Positions 34,225 to 46,789 of a stretch of 64,000 nt of DNA are shown here, piece after piece. The notes under the pieces were generated by a model. It was not told the DNA's origin, made no database searches, and saw only the letters and a list, made by a program, of their open reading frames with translations. The stretch spans positions 12,497,501 through 12,561,500 of the forward strand of contig OX327711.1 in the NCBI GenBank assembly GCA_946807835.1. The letters run 5' to 3'. The position numbers were made by a program, and so were the translations under genes. This stretch comes from Ailanthus altissimus. Its lineage: Eukaryota; Streptophyta; Magnoliopsida; Sapindales; Simaroubaceae. How positions within the stretch are numbered: position 1 is the stretch's first letter; each line of letters starts with the position of its first letter.

Positions 34225-34410
34225 GTATGAAAATGATGGAGCATATTAAAAAGAGAGCTAACCAAGTAACTCATAGCCTAGCTAGATTTGCTCTATCTGT
34301 GTTTGATGAGCGAGTATAATATGACAGGTATCCTTTTTCCCTTCATTATGTAGTTGAGGCAAACATTTTTGCTTCATGTTCTTAGTTTATAAAAGTCCTT
34401 TTCAAAATAA
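34225..34410 (+). pseudogene. LINE / RNase H-like fragment
   Basis: One frame reads KKRANQVTHSLARFALSV (about 34,248-34,301), the C-terminal signature of the RNase H-like domain found in plant LINE ORF2 and related sequences (R.AN..AH.LA.FA). A stop follows within ten codons. Only this tail survives, adjoining the Copia B 3' LTR. Confidence 0.6.
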
Positions 34411-35128
34411 AGTTTTAATTATTGGGTAAATGGTTAGTATTTGGCAAGTGAAAATTTTCATTCTCATTTAATTTTTTTAGAAAAAAATTAAAATAAATAA
34501 AAATTTAAGTCATCTTTGTAAGGGGTTATTTTTTCTTGACTTAATGCTGAATTTAGTTTAATTTAATTTATTCAATTATTTAAGTTATTTGTTTTGCTAA
34601 ATAAAATTTTTAAATCAATTTTGATTTAATAGAAAATGTTAATTTTTTTGACTTTTTGGTTTAATATAAAAAATAAAAATAATATTACAAATAATTTAAT
34701 ATTTATTTTTAAATATTAAGCCAAAAAAGAACAAGTCAAATAAATTCAGCATTCAATTGTATTTAACATTAGACTCTATTCAAAATTCAGTCCAAAAAAA
34801 TGAACACTACTTAAATTTCTTTTGACTTAAAATGTAAATATTCTTAATTTTTTTCTAAGCAAACCTCGATAGAACGAGGGAGAGCAATTAAAATAACAAA
34901 ATAATACACCGAATTTCATTAGAACTATGTAGTTAAGTGTGCTTAGGTAAAAATAGTAATAAAATAAGTGATCTTTTGGAAAGTCCTCATATTGTACTCC
35001 TCTTTAAAAAAAAATCTTAAATTGAAATAAAAAAAAATTTAAAATAATTTTAATTATTATGCTCTTTTTATTAAAAGCATGATTCTCTCACACCTATTTG
35101 AGAAGAAGTTGGTTTATATTTAATGTAA
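34411..35128. other. AT-rich spacer
   Basis: Nothing recognised beyond low-complexity A/T. Confidence 0.5.
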
Positions 35129-35137
35129 CAAAATAAA

Positions 35138-35330
35138 AAATAATGTTCACTTCTCAACTTTAATCTTAATATTTTTCATCCCAAATAATGCGTTAAGCAT
35201 TTGTAGGATGATTAATTTTTATAATTTTTAAAATTACGCATTATACTATTTTAATATGCAATAATTATTTGATATATCACTTAAGATAAAAAAAAAATGT
35301 TAGGATCCAAGTTGGGGTATAGTATTACTC
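35138..35330. mobile_element. MITE, 193 bp, family 1 copy 1
   Basis: The ends are inverted copies (left AAATAATGTTC; right, reverse complement, GAGTAATACTATAC) and the similarity continues through a ttttttcatc block. The flanks are caaaataaa (35,129-35,137) and taaaataaa (35,331-35,339), a 9-bp target duplication with one change. The length and 9-bp duplication point to a Mutator-type MITE. Confidence 0.75.
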
Positions 35331-35414
35331 TAAAATAAAAAAAATTTGAAAGAAATAAAAATCAAGTCAACTTTAACATATCTTCAAAAATAAAAAATGA
35401 CTCAAATATTTTAA

Positions 35415-35604
35415 GAGTAATGCTATACTTCTCAAAAAGAATCTCAAATTTTTCATCCTAAATTGATATGTCAATTAATTATTAAGTGATGAAATTGTGT
35501 ACTTTTTTAAATTATCATTATATTATTTTATTATAAAATAATTGTTTGACATATTATTTAAAATAAAAAAATTGGGATGTTATTTAAAAAATATAACATT
35601 ATTT
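35415..35604. mobile_element. MITE, 190 bp, family 1 copy 2
   Basis: Inverted ends (GAGTAATGCTATAC; right, reverse complement, AAATAATGTTATAT) and a perfect 9-bp target duplication ATATTTTAA (35,406-35,414 and 35,605-35,613). Same family as the copy only 85 bp upstream. Confidence 0.85.
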
Positions 35605-35613
35605 ATATTTTAA

Positions 35614-36363
35614 ACACCCTTAATTAAATTGTCTAAGATATCATCCAACTAATCACTTTATGTTATTCCTAACTATAACTTTAAAATCAACGATGCTCGT
35701 AGAGATGGCAAAATGCACTGTAAATATGGGCTTGATAGAAACCTATTTCTAATGAGTAGAAATTGGGTGATTTTGTGGAAATAAGATAAGGTATAAGAAA
35801 AAAAATTAATTTCCAAATTTTTAGTGGGATAGGAATGGATTGAAGACTCTTCGCACTATTCCTACCCTTAATTATATGTGAACCTATCAAGTATAATTGT
35901 TTAGTATATATTTATATATTAAATAATTTATCATTTTTTATTTTATAATATATATATATATATCAGGGAATTATTTAAATAATATAATTTTGTAATAAAA
36001 AGAAAATTGACATTTTAATCCCTAAAAAAAGTTAAATTTACCCAATGAATTCTCTTTTTTTTTTTAAATACCTCAATTAATTCTTGTTAAGGGTGCAATT
36101 TTAGGTTCTTTTACCATGCCCGTGATGTGATAACCTTACTGCTCATTTTCTCTTCTATATATAGGCACTAACTCATAATAAATTAGAGTTTGATTATAAT
36201 TGAACTAGCAAAAGGATTGACAGACTCGTAATCTTCTTAGATTCAACTTAAAAAGTTCAACTATGTTATCTTATGACCCATCAGTCTTGTATGTTAATCT
36301 TAAGTTATTCCACTAATAATTTAAAGTTGTATTCTAATAAACCATATAAATAAATAAAGCATT
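35614..36363. other. AT-rich spacer
   Basis: No gene recognised. A (TA)n run lies near 35,948-35,962. Confidence 0.5.
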
Positions 36364-36372
36364 TTTTAATTA

Positions 36373-37080
36373 GGAATATTTTCTTTAATATCCATAAGGT
36401 ATTACCTAATTTCACCAATATCACGAGTTTGAGAAATTGATATTAGTACCTAATTTTTTTGCAAAGTATTCACATACAAATGCCTAATCGTTAGGAATAT
36501 TCCGTCAAAATTAACATATTCCATATCAATCATCACCAAATGACCTTTTTACCCTTTTACACGTCAAAAAAGGCTTACATGACATTATAATTGCACGAGT
36601 TTCAAAGTTTTTACTTTCAAAAATAAAACAATAATAAAATTAAAATTAAATAATGATAAAATACTTTACAAAATAATTAAAATAAATTGAAAATATTAAA
36701 AAATAAATTGAAAATATAATAATAATATATAAAATTAAAAATAATAATAATAATTAATAAAATTTTAAAAAAATTGCCAACCAAAATGGTTGCTAGTCCA
36801 AGTAGCAAAAATAGTTGCTGCTCTAAGCAGCCATTTGGCCGTAGATGCGATACTATTTTTATATTTATTTTATTATTTTAAATCTTTTTGAAAAGATTTG
36901 AGTGTTTGAAATTTGAAATGACTTTATTATCCTATGATCTGTTAACTTTTATGGTAGGCAGCTGATGATTAGGCATCGTGCACACTTTGCAAAAAAAATT
37001 GGGTACTAATGTCAATTTTTTAAACTTATGGATATTAATAAAATTAGGCCATACCTCAAGAATATTAATGATAATATCTC
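36373..37080. mobile_element. MULE-type MITE, 708 bp, ~120-bp inverted repeats
   Basis: Left GGAATATTTTCTTTAATATC and right (reverse complement) GAGATATTATCATTAATATT open inverted repeats that run about 120 bases (36,373-36,497 and 36,955-37,080). A perfect 9-bp duplication TTTTAATTA flanks it (36,364-36,372 and 37,081-37,089). There is no coding capacity. Inside, around 36,780-36,840, is a small GC-richer segment with imperfect inverted copies of agcaacc/ggttgct. Mutator superfamily by duplication length and long repeats. Confidence 0.9.
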
Positions 37081-37089
37081 TTTTAATTA

Positions 37090-38262
37090 AAACTGTTCTA
37101 ATTATATTAGGTTTAGTCTTATTCTAATAATAATAACTTAATTAACCCTCTATTTGATCTTCATAATTAAAATTAGACTATGGAAAAAAAAATATATTGC
37201 CTTTTTAATTAGGTATGTACCCTTAAGTTATTGAATACTCTAATGGTCATTTTTCAATATATCTATATTTATAAGAAAATTTATAAAAAATATTATTCAA
37301 TAAATAATTTATTGACTAAACTGTTACCATAGATTTAAATGATCAAGCAAATAGGTAAGGTGAACATCATTAAGTATAAATTGTATTTTACAAATATATA
37401 TTCCTACAATCATGAAATGACATCTCCAGGTTATCAAGATTTTAATCATTATTTTGATCGCATTCCGTAATAACTCAAAAGATATGATACATGAATGTAA
37501 GTTCATACTCACATAGGATTAAGATTAATTAAGTTTATTAAAGCTTACATGAATTAAAGTCAAGGATATTGTTTTAACTAGATCAAAATACACATAATCC
37601 AGTTCAATCTATTAAATATACACTAAGTTTTCTACTTGACGTATCAACTTTAGTGATAAAAAAAAAATCATTTACTATAAAGCAAAAGTATTACAATTTT
37701 ATACAATGAAACACTCGTTCCATTAATGATTGTGAACATTCTTTTATTTTTAAAAAAAAAACTTGTAATTTATATATTTTAATATATAGCATCTCATGCT
37801 CAATATTTAAATCACATATTTTATAATATAAACTTAATAACATATGCTTAAAATAATGCGTGAACAAATTAATTCATTAAATTAAAAAAATATAATTTTT
37901 ACAACTCATGCTTTAAAGGCATTTATTTTGTCTAACACAAACCTCTTTTATCTCCTTTTTTTTCTCGTTTTAAGAAATATAAACCAAATCATTGTACAAT
38001 CTTAATGGAAACATATTGTTTGAACTTAAAACTTTTTAGACAACCACTTTAAAAGATTTTAACAATTAATCAATTGATGTACCATAAATAATTAAAGTTT
38101 ATTTTTTTAAAAATACATTTTCTTTGTTAAAATTCTTCTTTTCAAGTTATTTTGCTTCTCCATAAGGTTATATATTTATGATGTAATTAATTATAATTAA
38201 TACTAAACAAAGAATAATATATTATTGTTGCGGATTTCTTAATGTATGCTTAAAATATATTT
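37090..38262. other. AT-rich spacer
   Basis: No gene. The 37,330-37,670 part loosely resembles 3790-4340. Confidence 0.5.
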
Positions 38263-38895
38263 TGCACCGCGCGGAAGTCGTTCATTCTCAAATAACCAAG
38301 AAAAGTAAATATCACATAAGAAGGAGAAAAATTAATTACACACCAATATATGTGGTTCTGCAAAATTGTCTACATCTACGACGGATCAAGGATCTTAACT
38401 TTTTTTTATTAATCCGTTCTTTTGTATCCAAAGAACGCCACAAGAGATTATAAGGAATACCTGAATACTCAAGAGTTCCAAAGATCTATACCACACTTTC
38501 TTGTGCACTCAAATCACTCAAGTGTGCCTTAATTCTCTAGTCATCCTCTCTTGTTGTCTTTAATGCTTAATTTCAATTATAATGAGTTACAAGGTTTTAT
38601 ACAGTATTAATACTAACTCTAAAAATTATAAACTTAGTTGGAATAAGAGTCCTAATGTGTAGGAGTCTAAATCCTACTTAAATAAGTCAATTAAGTCAAA
38701 ATAAGCAATACTCATAAATTACCGCGTGAACAGTACCTATAAACAATACCACACGTGAACAATTCCTTATTTTTGACTTTTTGTTTTGCTCCTTTCTAGC
38801 ACGATCTTTACGTACTAAACTTCTTACTGACTCTTTATTGGTCTCCAACTCAAAATTAAAATTCATATTTGATTTTGAATCACCAATTTCTAACA
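38263..38895 (-). repeat. 3' LTR of Copia D
   Basis: Minus-strand start TGTTAGAAATTGG at 38,895, probable end in GGTGCA at 38,263. Its U5 part carries the hairpin motif (about 38,370-38,402 on the plus strand). In place of the GC-rich array of Copia B it has only a short stretch with cacgtg/cgcgtg-like sequence. Confidence 0.8.
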
Positions 38896-39322
38896 AACTT
38901 CTCATTAATTCAAAATCTCTCAAGAAGTTTTTACCTATGATCCATCCACTCTAACACTCTATCACCTAGCATTAACATCGACTAAATCTCTATTCAGACT
39001 TAACTTCTTTTAAACTCAAGACCTTGGTCTCCAAATGTACGAATGCACCTTTCTTTGGATATTCTTCCCATTGTGATTTTCAGTGCCACTCTTGACACCA
39101 TCACAACACCTAACATCTTTTTCATGCATTCCCTTTTGACCCCTATCACCATAGAGAGCAAAACTCCAATGTTGCTATTTGGTAAGCATCCCCTCAATAA
39201 CTCTATGCTAGGACCTCACAATATTGCCAACACGTACATACAGCCCCTTGTGCTTCTGCCTCTCATCTAGATCACTTCCTTATCTCTTGTATTCCTTTTT
39301 CTGCTGTAAATGAATATCCCTC

Positions 39323-40359
39323 TTAATCCAATATTTCTAGGGATATCAAATTTCTCATAACTCCAGGACCATTTTTAACTCCATGTAACTCCTTAGTCTC
39401 CCCATCATACATCATCACCTTAACATTACCAAACCCCATAACCCTACAAGTCATGTCATTCCTCATTAATATTTTCTTTCCCTGAATGGGTTTGTAATTT
39501 GTAAACAAGAATTTTTTTGGACACACATGGTAACTACTCTTAAAATCAAGTATTTATCTACCAGCATACTTCTCACCATAAGCTATTAAAGACTCTGCAA
39601 TTTTAAAGTCTCTATCACCTGTCATTGCAACCCTTCCTCTTTTCTTTGCCTTTTTTTTTAGGAAATTTATCTTCAAATGCCCCTCCTTATTACATAAGTA
39701 GCACTTCTTAGATCTACCCCATTGATTTTTCTTACTATCTCCTCCTCTTGCAATTAATACCATTACATTCTCCGATTTTGATCTTTTCTCATTTTCTTTA
39801 TAGTTCAATAAAGCTTTAATATCACTAACCGTTAAAGTCTCCCTATCATACATGCGTGTATCTATAAAGTGTTTATAACTTGGAGGAAGAGAGCACAACA
39901 AGATAATGGTCTTGTCTTTATCCTTGATCTTGATATTTATTATTTCAAGATCAATGACAATCTTATTAAAAGCATCAATATGGTCACTCATGAAAGTTTC
40001 CTAAGTTATAGCCAATTGATATAACCTCTTCTTCACATACAGATGATTTTTCAAGGACTTCGACATGTATAGTACGTCCAACTTCTTCCAAAGACTCATT
40101 GTTGTCTTCTTTCCAGCCATCTCCTTCAAAACTTCATCACTCAATGATAGTAATATTGTACTATGGGCTCTTTTCTAAATGGTTTCCTCATCTAAGCCAC
40201 TAAGTTTTACTGGCTTCTTTTCTCCACTGGTTGTTACTTGAGTTTCCTTAAGGGCTGAGTCCAACCCTTGACTATCAATAAAGCCATCACCTTCATTTTT
40301 TATAGATTAAAATTATTTCGCCCATTAAACTTCTCTACTTCTTGCTTAAGGGTAGCCAT
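39323..40359 (-). pseudogene. Copia D gag and protease, decayed
   Basis: The gag ATG is at 40,359 with three or more stops in the first part. A 145-aa open stretch (39,991-39,554) holds UBN2-type gag and the knuckle CYLCNKEGHLKINF, in which the last Cys is Phe. The protease follows after a stop near 39,552; the DSG aspartyl motif has been lost (reads LDFKSS). A further open piece (39,526-39,323) covers the rest of the protease. No integrase or RT follows. Confidence 0.8.
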
Positions 40360-40380
40360 GGTTAAGTCCAACTTCTCATA

Positions 40381-41002
40381 GAATTCGTTCAGTCTCAAAT
40401 AACCAAGAAAAGTAAAGATTACATAAGAATGAGAAAAATCAATCACACAATAATATACATGGTTCCGCAAAATTGCCTACGTCTACGGTGGATCAAGGAT
40501 CCTAACTTCTTTTATTAATTCGTTCTTTTGTATCCAAAGAATGCCATAAGATATTATAAGAAATACCCAAATATCCAAGAGTCCCAAGGATCTATATCAC
40601 ACTTTCTTGTGCACTCAAATCACTCAAGTGTACCCTAGCTCTCTAGTCGTCCTCTCTTGTTGTCTTTGATGCTTAATTTCAATTATAATAAGTTACAAGG
40701 GTTTATACGGTGTTAATATTAATCCTAAAAACTATAAACCTAGTTGGAATAAGAGTCCTTACTTGTAGGAGTTTAAATTCCACTTAAAGAAATCGATTGA
40801 GCCAAAACAGAAAATACTCATAAATTGCTGCGTGAACTATATCCATAAATAGTACCCGCGTGTGAACAGCTCTTTGCTTTTGATTTTTTGTTTTGTTCTT
40901 TCCTAGCACGACTTTTATGTACTAGAGTTTTTGTTGACTCTTCATTGGTCTCTAACTCAAAATCAAAACTCATTCTTAATTTTGAATCATCAATTTTCAA
41001 CA
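40381..41002 (-). repeat. 5' LTR of Copia D
   Basis: Minus-strand start TGTTGAAAATTGA at 41,002. The inner end near 40,381 lacks the last ~15 bases seen in the other LTR. The U5 hairpin motif (about 40,465-40,500) is well kept. Confidence 0.8.
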
Positions 41003-41475
41003 ATTACGATTTAAGGAAAGATAATGTATATGATGAACAAGTTTAATGACGAGTAAAAAATGTTGTAGGGAGTAGAAAATTTCTCACTTAATTATATTGC
41101 ATTGCCGGTAATAATAGTCTACGTTATAGATATTTAAGTTAGAAAAAAATTTAAAGATTCTCAAAAAGGAATTTAAAGAATAGGTATAAATAAAATGCAG
41201 AAGAATTTTTTTTTTAACATGGGAAAATAATTGTATTGTTAAAAAAAAATTAAACATTCGTCCATCCAATAAAATTTTAAAATACACAATTTTAATATAA
41301 AATTAACTAATCACAATAATAATAATAATAATTAAAGAAAAAAATTAAATAGATGACATAATTTTATTTTATGATCCCATAAGAATTTTCACATATTTTT
41401 TCTGTAGCCAAATCACATTTCTTTCCATACTAAAACTTCTCTTATGGATTACAATTCTCTCCGTATACATCAGTC
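41003..41475. other. 3' flank of the receptor kinase gene
   Basis: AT-rich, with an aat trinucleotide run near 41,318-41,333. It should hold the 3' UTR and polyadenylation site of the minus-strand receptor kinase; an aataaa is present on the minus strand in several places, and none can be singled out. Confidence 0.4.
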
Positions 41476-44400
41476 TCATATCATTGTAACAACAAGCTCA
41501 ACATCATTTAGATACTTTGTTTTGATCTTCTTGAGAGTACCTAAAGCAACTCCTATATTCATTCTTTCCTTTGGAATATCTGCAGAGCAATTCAAGGCCA
41601 AGCTCATAATGGATGCTAGGCAATTCTTCTTAGCTGCAAAGCAAGTTTCCTCTCCGCTCAATAAATTAGCATCTACAATTTCATTCACAGCATGAGGCAA
41701 CGACAGTTCTACCCACTGCTTCAAGCTCATAACTTCTGTAAAGATGTCATCTGTTGGCTTTTTTCTAGTGAATGTTTCCATTAATAAAATGCCAAAACTA
41801 TAAACATCTCCACTTGTAGAAACAACTCCTTTTGATCCATACTCTGCATCATGAAAATAACTTGAAATTATACAGCAAGATAGTGTAAACAGCAGAAAAT
41901 GCTTAAAACCTTATTCTTTCATTTAATGACAAATGTATCATGAACTTATCCAAGGGTTTGGCTAAGATATAAAAATCTTAATGATCTAGTTTGACTAAGT
42001 TTAGAGGAGATTTCTTGGTAATTTTATAGAACTTCAGGAAAAGTGCATGAAAAATTAATTTAAAGAATCCATTTAGATTTAGCCAACTAGCAACTTACCT
42101 GGTGCCATGTATCCAATAGTTGCCAATGTCACGGTCTGTGTGACAGAATCTACTCTATCTAAAAGTTTGGCAATGCCAAAGTCACCCAAATGTGCAACCA
42201 TATTATTATCTAGGAGAACATTGCTAGGCTTTAGATCACAGTGGATCACCGGTGTTGAATAGCCATGATGAAGATATTCCAATGCAGAAGCAACATCTAT
42301 CATTATGTCCAGCCTCTGTTGGGTATTCAGAAAGTAGTTGTGAGAATACAACCACTTCTCTATGCTCCCTTTTGGCATGTACTGGAGTATGATAGCCTTG
42401 AAACCAAGATTACTGCAACTGCTAATGATTTTAACAAGATTTCTGTGGCGAATATTTCGCATAACTTCACATTCAGCATCAAAACTTTTAAGTGCTCCAT
42501 CTAGCTGCAAATTGAATACCTTTATTGCAACATTCAGCCCATCAGTAAGTATTGCTTTGTACACAGAGCCTAAACTTCCTATACCAAGCAAATTGCTTTC
42601 ACTAAATCCATCTGTTAATCTTTCAATCTCTTGGTATGAAATTCTTCTCCATGTTGCAAGATTCAACATTTCATTCTCAACTGGCAGACTCCTGTCTCTT
42701 TTTTGGCGTTTTAGGAGGATGATAATGAGAGCTAGAACCACTATTGATGCCACAATTGCCAGAAATACGTATTTCAGTACAAGCTTAGTGACTTTGAATT
42801 GTTTGGTGGAGCTAGTTTTGCAAGGTGGAACTTGTAGTCGAGGTGAACCGCACAGAGCATGATTTTTCATAAAACATTCAGCAGAGAAGTTAATAAAAGG
42901 TCCTGCACCAGGAATTTCTCCTTCGAGTCCATTGAAAGACACGTTGAAATAGTTAAGTTGAGAAAGTGCTTTCAAGGACTTCGGAATAATTCCTGAAAGA
43001 TTGTTACAAGAGACATCCAAACTCTCTAAGCTTATGAGGTCGCCAAATGATTCAGGAATAGTGCCTTGGAATCCATTTCTTGCTAAGGAGAGATATGCTA
43101 GGTCTTTGAGTCCCCCAATGCTGCCTGGGATATAACCTGAAAGTTGATTCCCTGACAAATATAGAGCTATCAGGACTGCCAGGTTTTTTATATCTGATGG
43201 AAGAGAGCCACTTAATGAATTGAACGACAAATCTACTACTAAGATATATGTAAGGCTCCAGAAGGTTGATGGGATGGTGGAATTGAACTTGTTGAAACCC
43301 ATGTCGAGAATTCTTAGAGAAGTTAGATTAGCCAAGCAAGTTGGTATCTGGCCTTGAAGCTTATTTTTATGTAGCGATATGGAATATACCTCTCTAATTT
43401 GACATATGTCACATGGGATGAATCCTTGTAGCTTGTTGTTAGAGAGATCCAATCCTTGGAGCCTCTGCAATTTTCCTACTGTCGTCGGAATTGTGCTAAC
43501 TAATTCATTGTCTGGAAGACTCAAAACCATCAAGTTGCTTAAGTTTCCGATTTCTGCAGGAATTTCACCACTTAGTTCACAAGAACCTAAATAGAAGTAT
43601 ACAAGAGACGAAGAGAGATTTCCAACGGAAGTTGGAAGAACGCCTTTCAATGGATTGGACTGTATGGAAAGATGTCTCAAATATCTGCAATCTGTCAAAG
43701 AAGAGTAGAAATTCTGGCTGGCGGTTAGATGGTTTTGTCCTAGGAAGAGAATCCGGAGTTGTCTGCAATTACCTAATGTATTGGGAATGAGCCCGGAGAA
43801 AAAATTTGTAGATAGCTCCAACAAATTGAGCTTAGAAGCATTGCAGATGGAACTGGGGATAATTCCACTCAGATTATTTAACGATAAGCTAAGCCCTTCC
43901 AGATTTTTAAGGTAGCGACCTATGCTTGAGGGAAGATGGCCTGAGAAGTGATTATTACATAGTTGAATCTCTTCTATGCCTGAGATATTGAAGATCATGG
44001 ATGGTATGCGACCATTTAAATTGTTGAAGCCAAAATCCAAAAACTTCAGATTGTATAGGTTGCCAATTTCATCTGGTATTTCCCCTGTCACAATGTGAAA
44101 AATCATGAATTTTTCATCAGAAGCTTTGGCATGCATGCAAACGCTTTTTGTATAATAAAAAAGTATTGCACTTACAGACATGGTCGAAATTTAGTCAGGT
44201 TGAAAAATCAACTTCTTCGAACGTATATATTTTATGACTAGAATTGAGAATTCATTTGCATTAATTTCAATTCACGAGGAAATTATACGCAGATTAAAAT
44301 GGAGGACAAGGAACTTTTTTAAAACGAATTTATCATATAAAAGCCATCATATCTTTATGAACGAATTTCTGAATCGAATTGCTGATACTTTTGAAGTACC

Positions 44401-45365
44401 TGTCAATTGATTTTCACCAAGACTCAGAATCTTAAGCAAAGTACAATTTCCGAAATTCTTGGGAATGCTTCCTGTGATCTTATTGTTGAATAACTGAAGA
44501 TATTCAAGTGCTGGAAGACGAGTGCACAAATCAACAGGAAGACTTCCTGATAAGCTATTGTTGGCCAGAAGAATCCATTTCAAAGAAGAAATGTTGAAGA
44601 TGGTAGGTGGAAATTCACCTGCAAAACTCAGATTATTGTTCAAAGCTTACAAAGATCGACGCTTCACGAGCAATGGTAACAAGCCCGCAGCAAAAATGAA
44701 TAATAAATTAATGAACAAAGGGGGCATTTACCTTCCAAATTGTTATCGTTAAGATATAAGCCCACAAGCTCAGTTAAGTTTCCAACACTAAGTGGAATTT
44801 TTCCTGTTATTTTATTGACAGACAATGACAATATTTTAAGCTTGTTACAGTCTCCTAAACTTGAAGGAATCTGGCCTGTAATTTCATTTGAAGAAACAAA
44901 AAACCGTTCAAGTGCCGTAAACCAATTACAAATATTGTCAGGGAGACTGCCGGATATGCTGTTAAATGACAAACTAATGACTTTCAACCGACGCAACTGC
45001 CTTAGCTCATTTGGAAAAGTTCCATAGAAACTGTTGCCACTCATGTTGAGATAAACAAGAAACGATAAATTTCCCAGGTGTGGAGGGATGGTGCCGCCGA
45101 GACCCAAGTTTGGAAGACTCAGGGCAGTGACTCTGCGGTGGCGTCTGCCGCAAGTGACGCCGTACCAGCTGCATATTGAGTTAGAGGCGGTGATTGACCA
45201 GTTATGTGCAAGGAAATTGTGAGGGTCAAGAGTTATGTGGGCTTTGAACTGAAGAAGAGCTGCTTCATCAGTTCTGAAGTTTGATGCAGACACGGCCAAC
45301 TTGGCCATGAAAAAGTGTAAAAATATAGACAAGATAACAGGAGAGAAGCTCGTATAATTCGCCAT
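41476..45365 (-). CDS. LRR receptor-like serine/threonine kinase, subfamily XII type (At3g47570/EFR/Xa21-like)
   Basis: Four exons: 45365-44732, 44618-44400, 44084-42099 and 41843-41476, all joined by GT-AG introns of 113, 315 and 255 nt. They give 1068 codons plus TGA with no stop or frameshift. Order of domains: signal peptide (~1-27), N-terminal LRR cap (~33-72, with CSWYGVTC), about two dozen 24-residue LRRs (~78-690), transmembrane helix (~719-742) followed by a basic stop-transfer stretch, and a kinase. The kinase has the glycine loop GIGSLGSV (785-792), Lys806 in VAIK, the catalytic loop HCDLKPSN (Cys900-Asp901), DFG (919-921) and APE (945-947). Cys before the catalytic Asp makes it non-RD, the class linked to innate immune receptors. 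The start at 45,365 is preferred over the in-frame ATG at 45,392 because it places the hydrophobic signal at the N-terminus. It probably sits in the plasma membrane and senses an extracellular ligand; the ligand is unknown. Confidence 0.93.
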
Positions 45366-46780
45366 GAAATCAGTTTCACCTCTAACTGCCAATATAAAAA
45401 TAAGCTTTACTCGTTACACCATTTCGCTACTTAAAAATTATTTAAGAAACGTACCATCATTCAATTATTTCAGATGTTTCCCGAAGTGCATGTTACGAGA
45501 AAAACCTAGAGCGGCATGTTTCAGGATAGAGTGTTTGAATACTGACCAACTTATGATTATTGTGAGTGAAGTAAACTGTATACAGATAACCTCATTTAAG
45601 GATTGTAAAATAAAATCGACATTCTCGCATCAATCAATGGCGGTCGCTCCCCATAGTTCGTTGCGAATCACATGTTTTCTATATTATTATTTTTACTTTT
45701 TTGGAAGGGAAATATTATTGTTATAAGAAACTCAGAAGAGAGGGGAGCATAGTCTGTCTCTACTCTAGGAAACTAAAAATACAGATAGAAGCTTCCTCTA
45801 TTCAGGGAGGGAGCGAATCACATGTTGATGTAATGTTTTGAACCGAATTTCTTAGATTTTATAAAAAATATTTCTTAGGCGATTATTGAATGAACGAGAT
45901 TATTTTAATGAATATAGATTTTATCCTAACTTATTCTAGCCTATTCTAGTCTATTAACATGTGAAATTAATACAACTCATGCCTTCAATTTTTATTTTTA
46001 TTTTACACGACTATTAAATTTATTACTTTTACTTTTTATTAACATTATTGATTTTTTTATTTTAAATATATATATATATATATATAGTCCTATGGTGTGA
46101 AAATTTGCATCTTAACTAAAGTTTAGAGTTATACTTTGATTTTAAAAAATTTACAAAGAAATTAATAAAAAAAATTTTAAAAACATAATACTATATGTAC
46201 AAACTAAATTATACAAATTCACTAATACTATTTGATGTGGCATTTTGATTGGTTAACTTCTTGTCACATTATTTATTTTATTTATTATTTTATATTTATT
46301 CTTTCAACTATGTTGTGCCACATGAGGTAGTATGACTGAGTTTGTACCATGAGTCTAGATATATAGTTCTATAGTTAAAAAAATGAATATTTACACTTTA
46401 AAAATATATGATGTCAGCACTTGAGAATCATTATATAATAATATTTTTCATCTCAAGTGATGTGTTTAACAATTATTAAATAATTAATTTTTATAATTGT
46501 TAAAATAATTCCTTAAACTGCCACTTTTTTTTAGAATAATGTTAATTCATTAACATATTACCAAAAATAAAAATATGAATATACTATTGAAACAGTATAT
46601 GAGAGAAAGATAGTAAGATACCATATATATATAAAAAAAAAAATTAAAAATAAAGTAAAATGGAATCACAAAATCAAAGTGAGAAAGACAAGATTAACAG
46701 TCTCATTGATGTTAAAATTGAACTCTAGTTTGGGAATATTGTAAAAGAAGTATTTTATTTGAAGATTAGAAATAAAGTTA
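45366..46780. other. 5' flank of the receptor kinase and AT-rich DNA
   Basis: Should contain the minus-strand promoter. A TATA-like stretch (minus TTTTTATATTGG) at about 45,390-45,402 is too close to the ATG to be convincing. A (TA)n run lies at 46,068-46,086. 46,430-46,520 weakly resembles the interior of the MITE at 35,138. No other gene. Confidence 0.4.
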
Positions 46781-46789
46781 TTCAACGTT

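Larger units (their letters stand above)
38263..41002 (-). mobile_element. Copia D: gag-protease element without pol (TR-GAG-like), minus strand
   Basis: LTRs at 40,381-41,002 (5') and 38,263-38,895 (3') enclose about 1.49 kb with only gag, a damaged zinc knuckle and protease remains. The same short non-pol stretch as in Copia B then leads into the 3' LTR. The primer site beside the 5' LTR is degenerate. No target duplication could be matched. Confidence 0.8.

Noticed and set aside
42362..42862. 166-codon plus-strand frame over the kinase exon
   Set aside because: Antisense shadow of exon 3 of the receptor kinase; no domain of its own.
44644..44731. Read-through of receptor kinase exon 1 into intron 1
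   Set aside because: It ends at a stop after about 20 codons, while GT-AG splicing restores an exact LRR register and a full-length protein.
45364..45726. 120-codon plus-strand frame upstream of the receptor kinase
   Set aside because: Overlaps the promoter and the start codon on the other strand; no recognisable protein and unremarkable composition.
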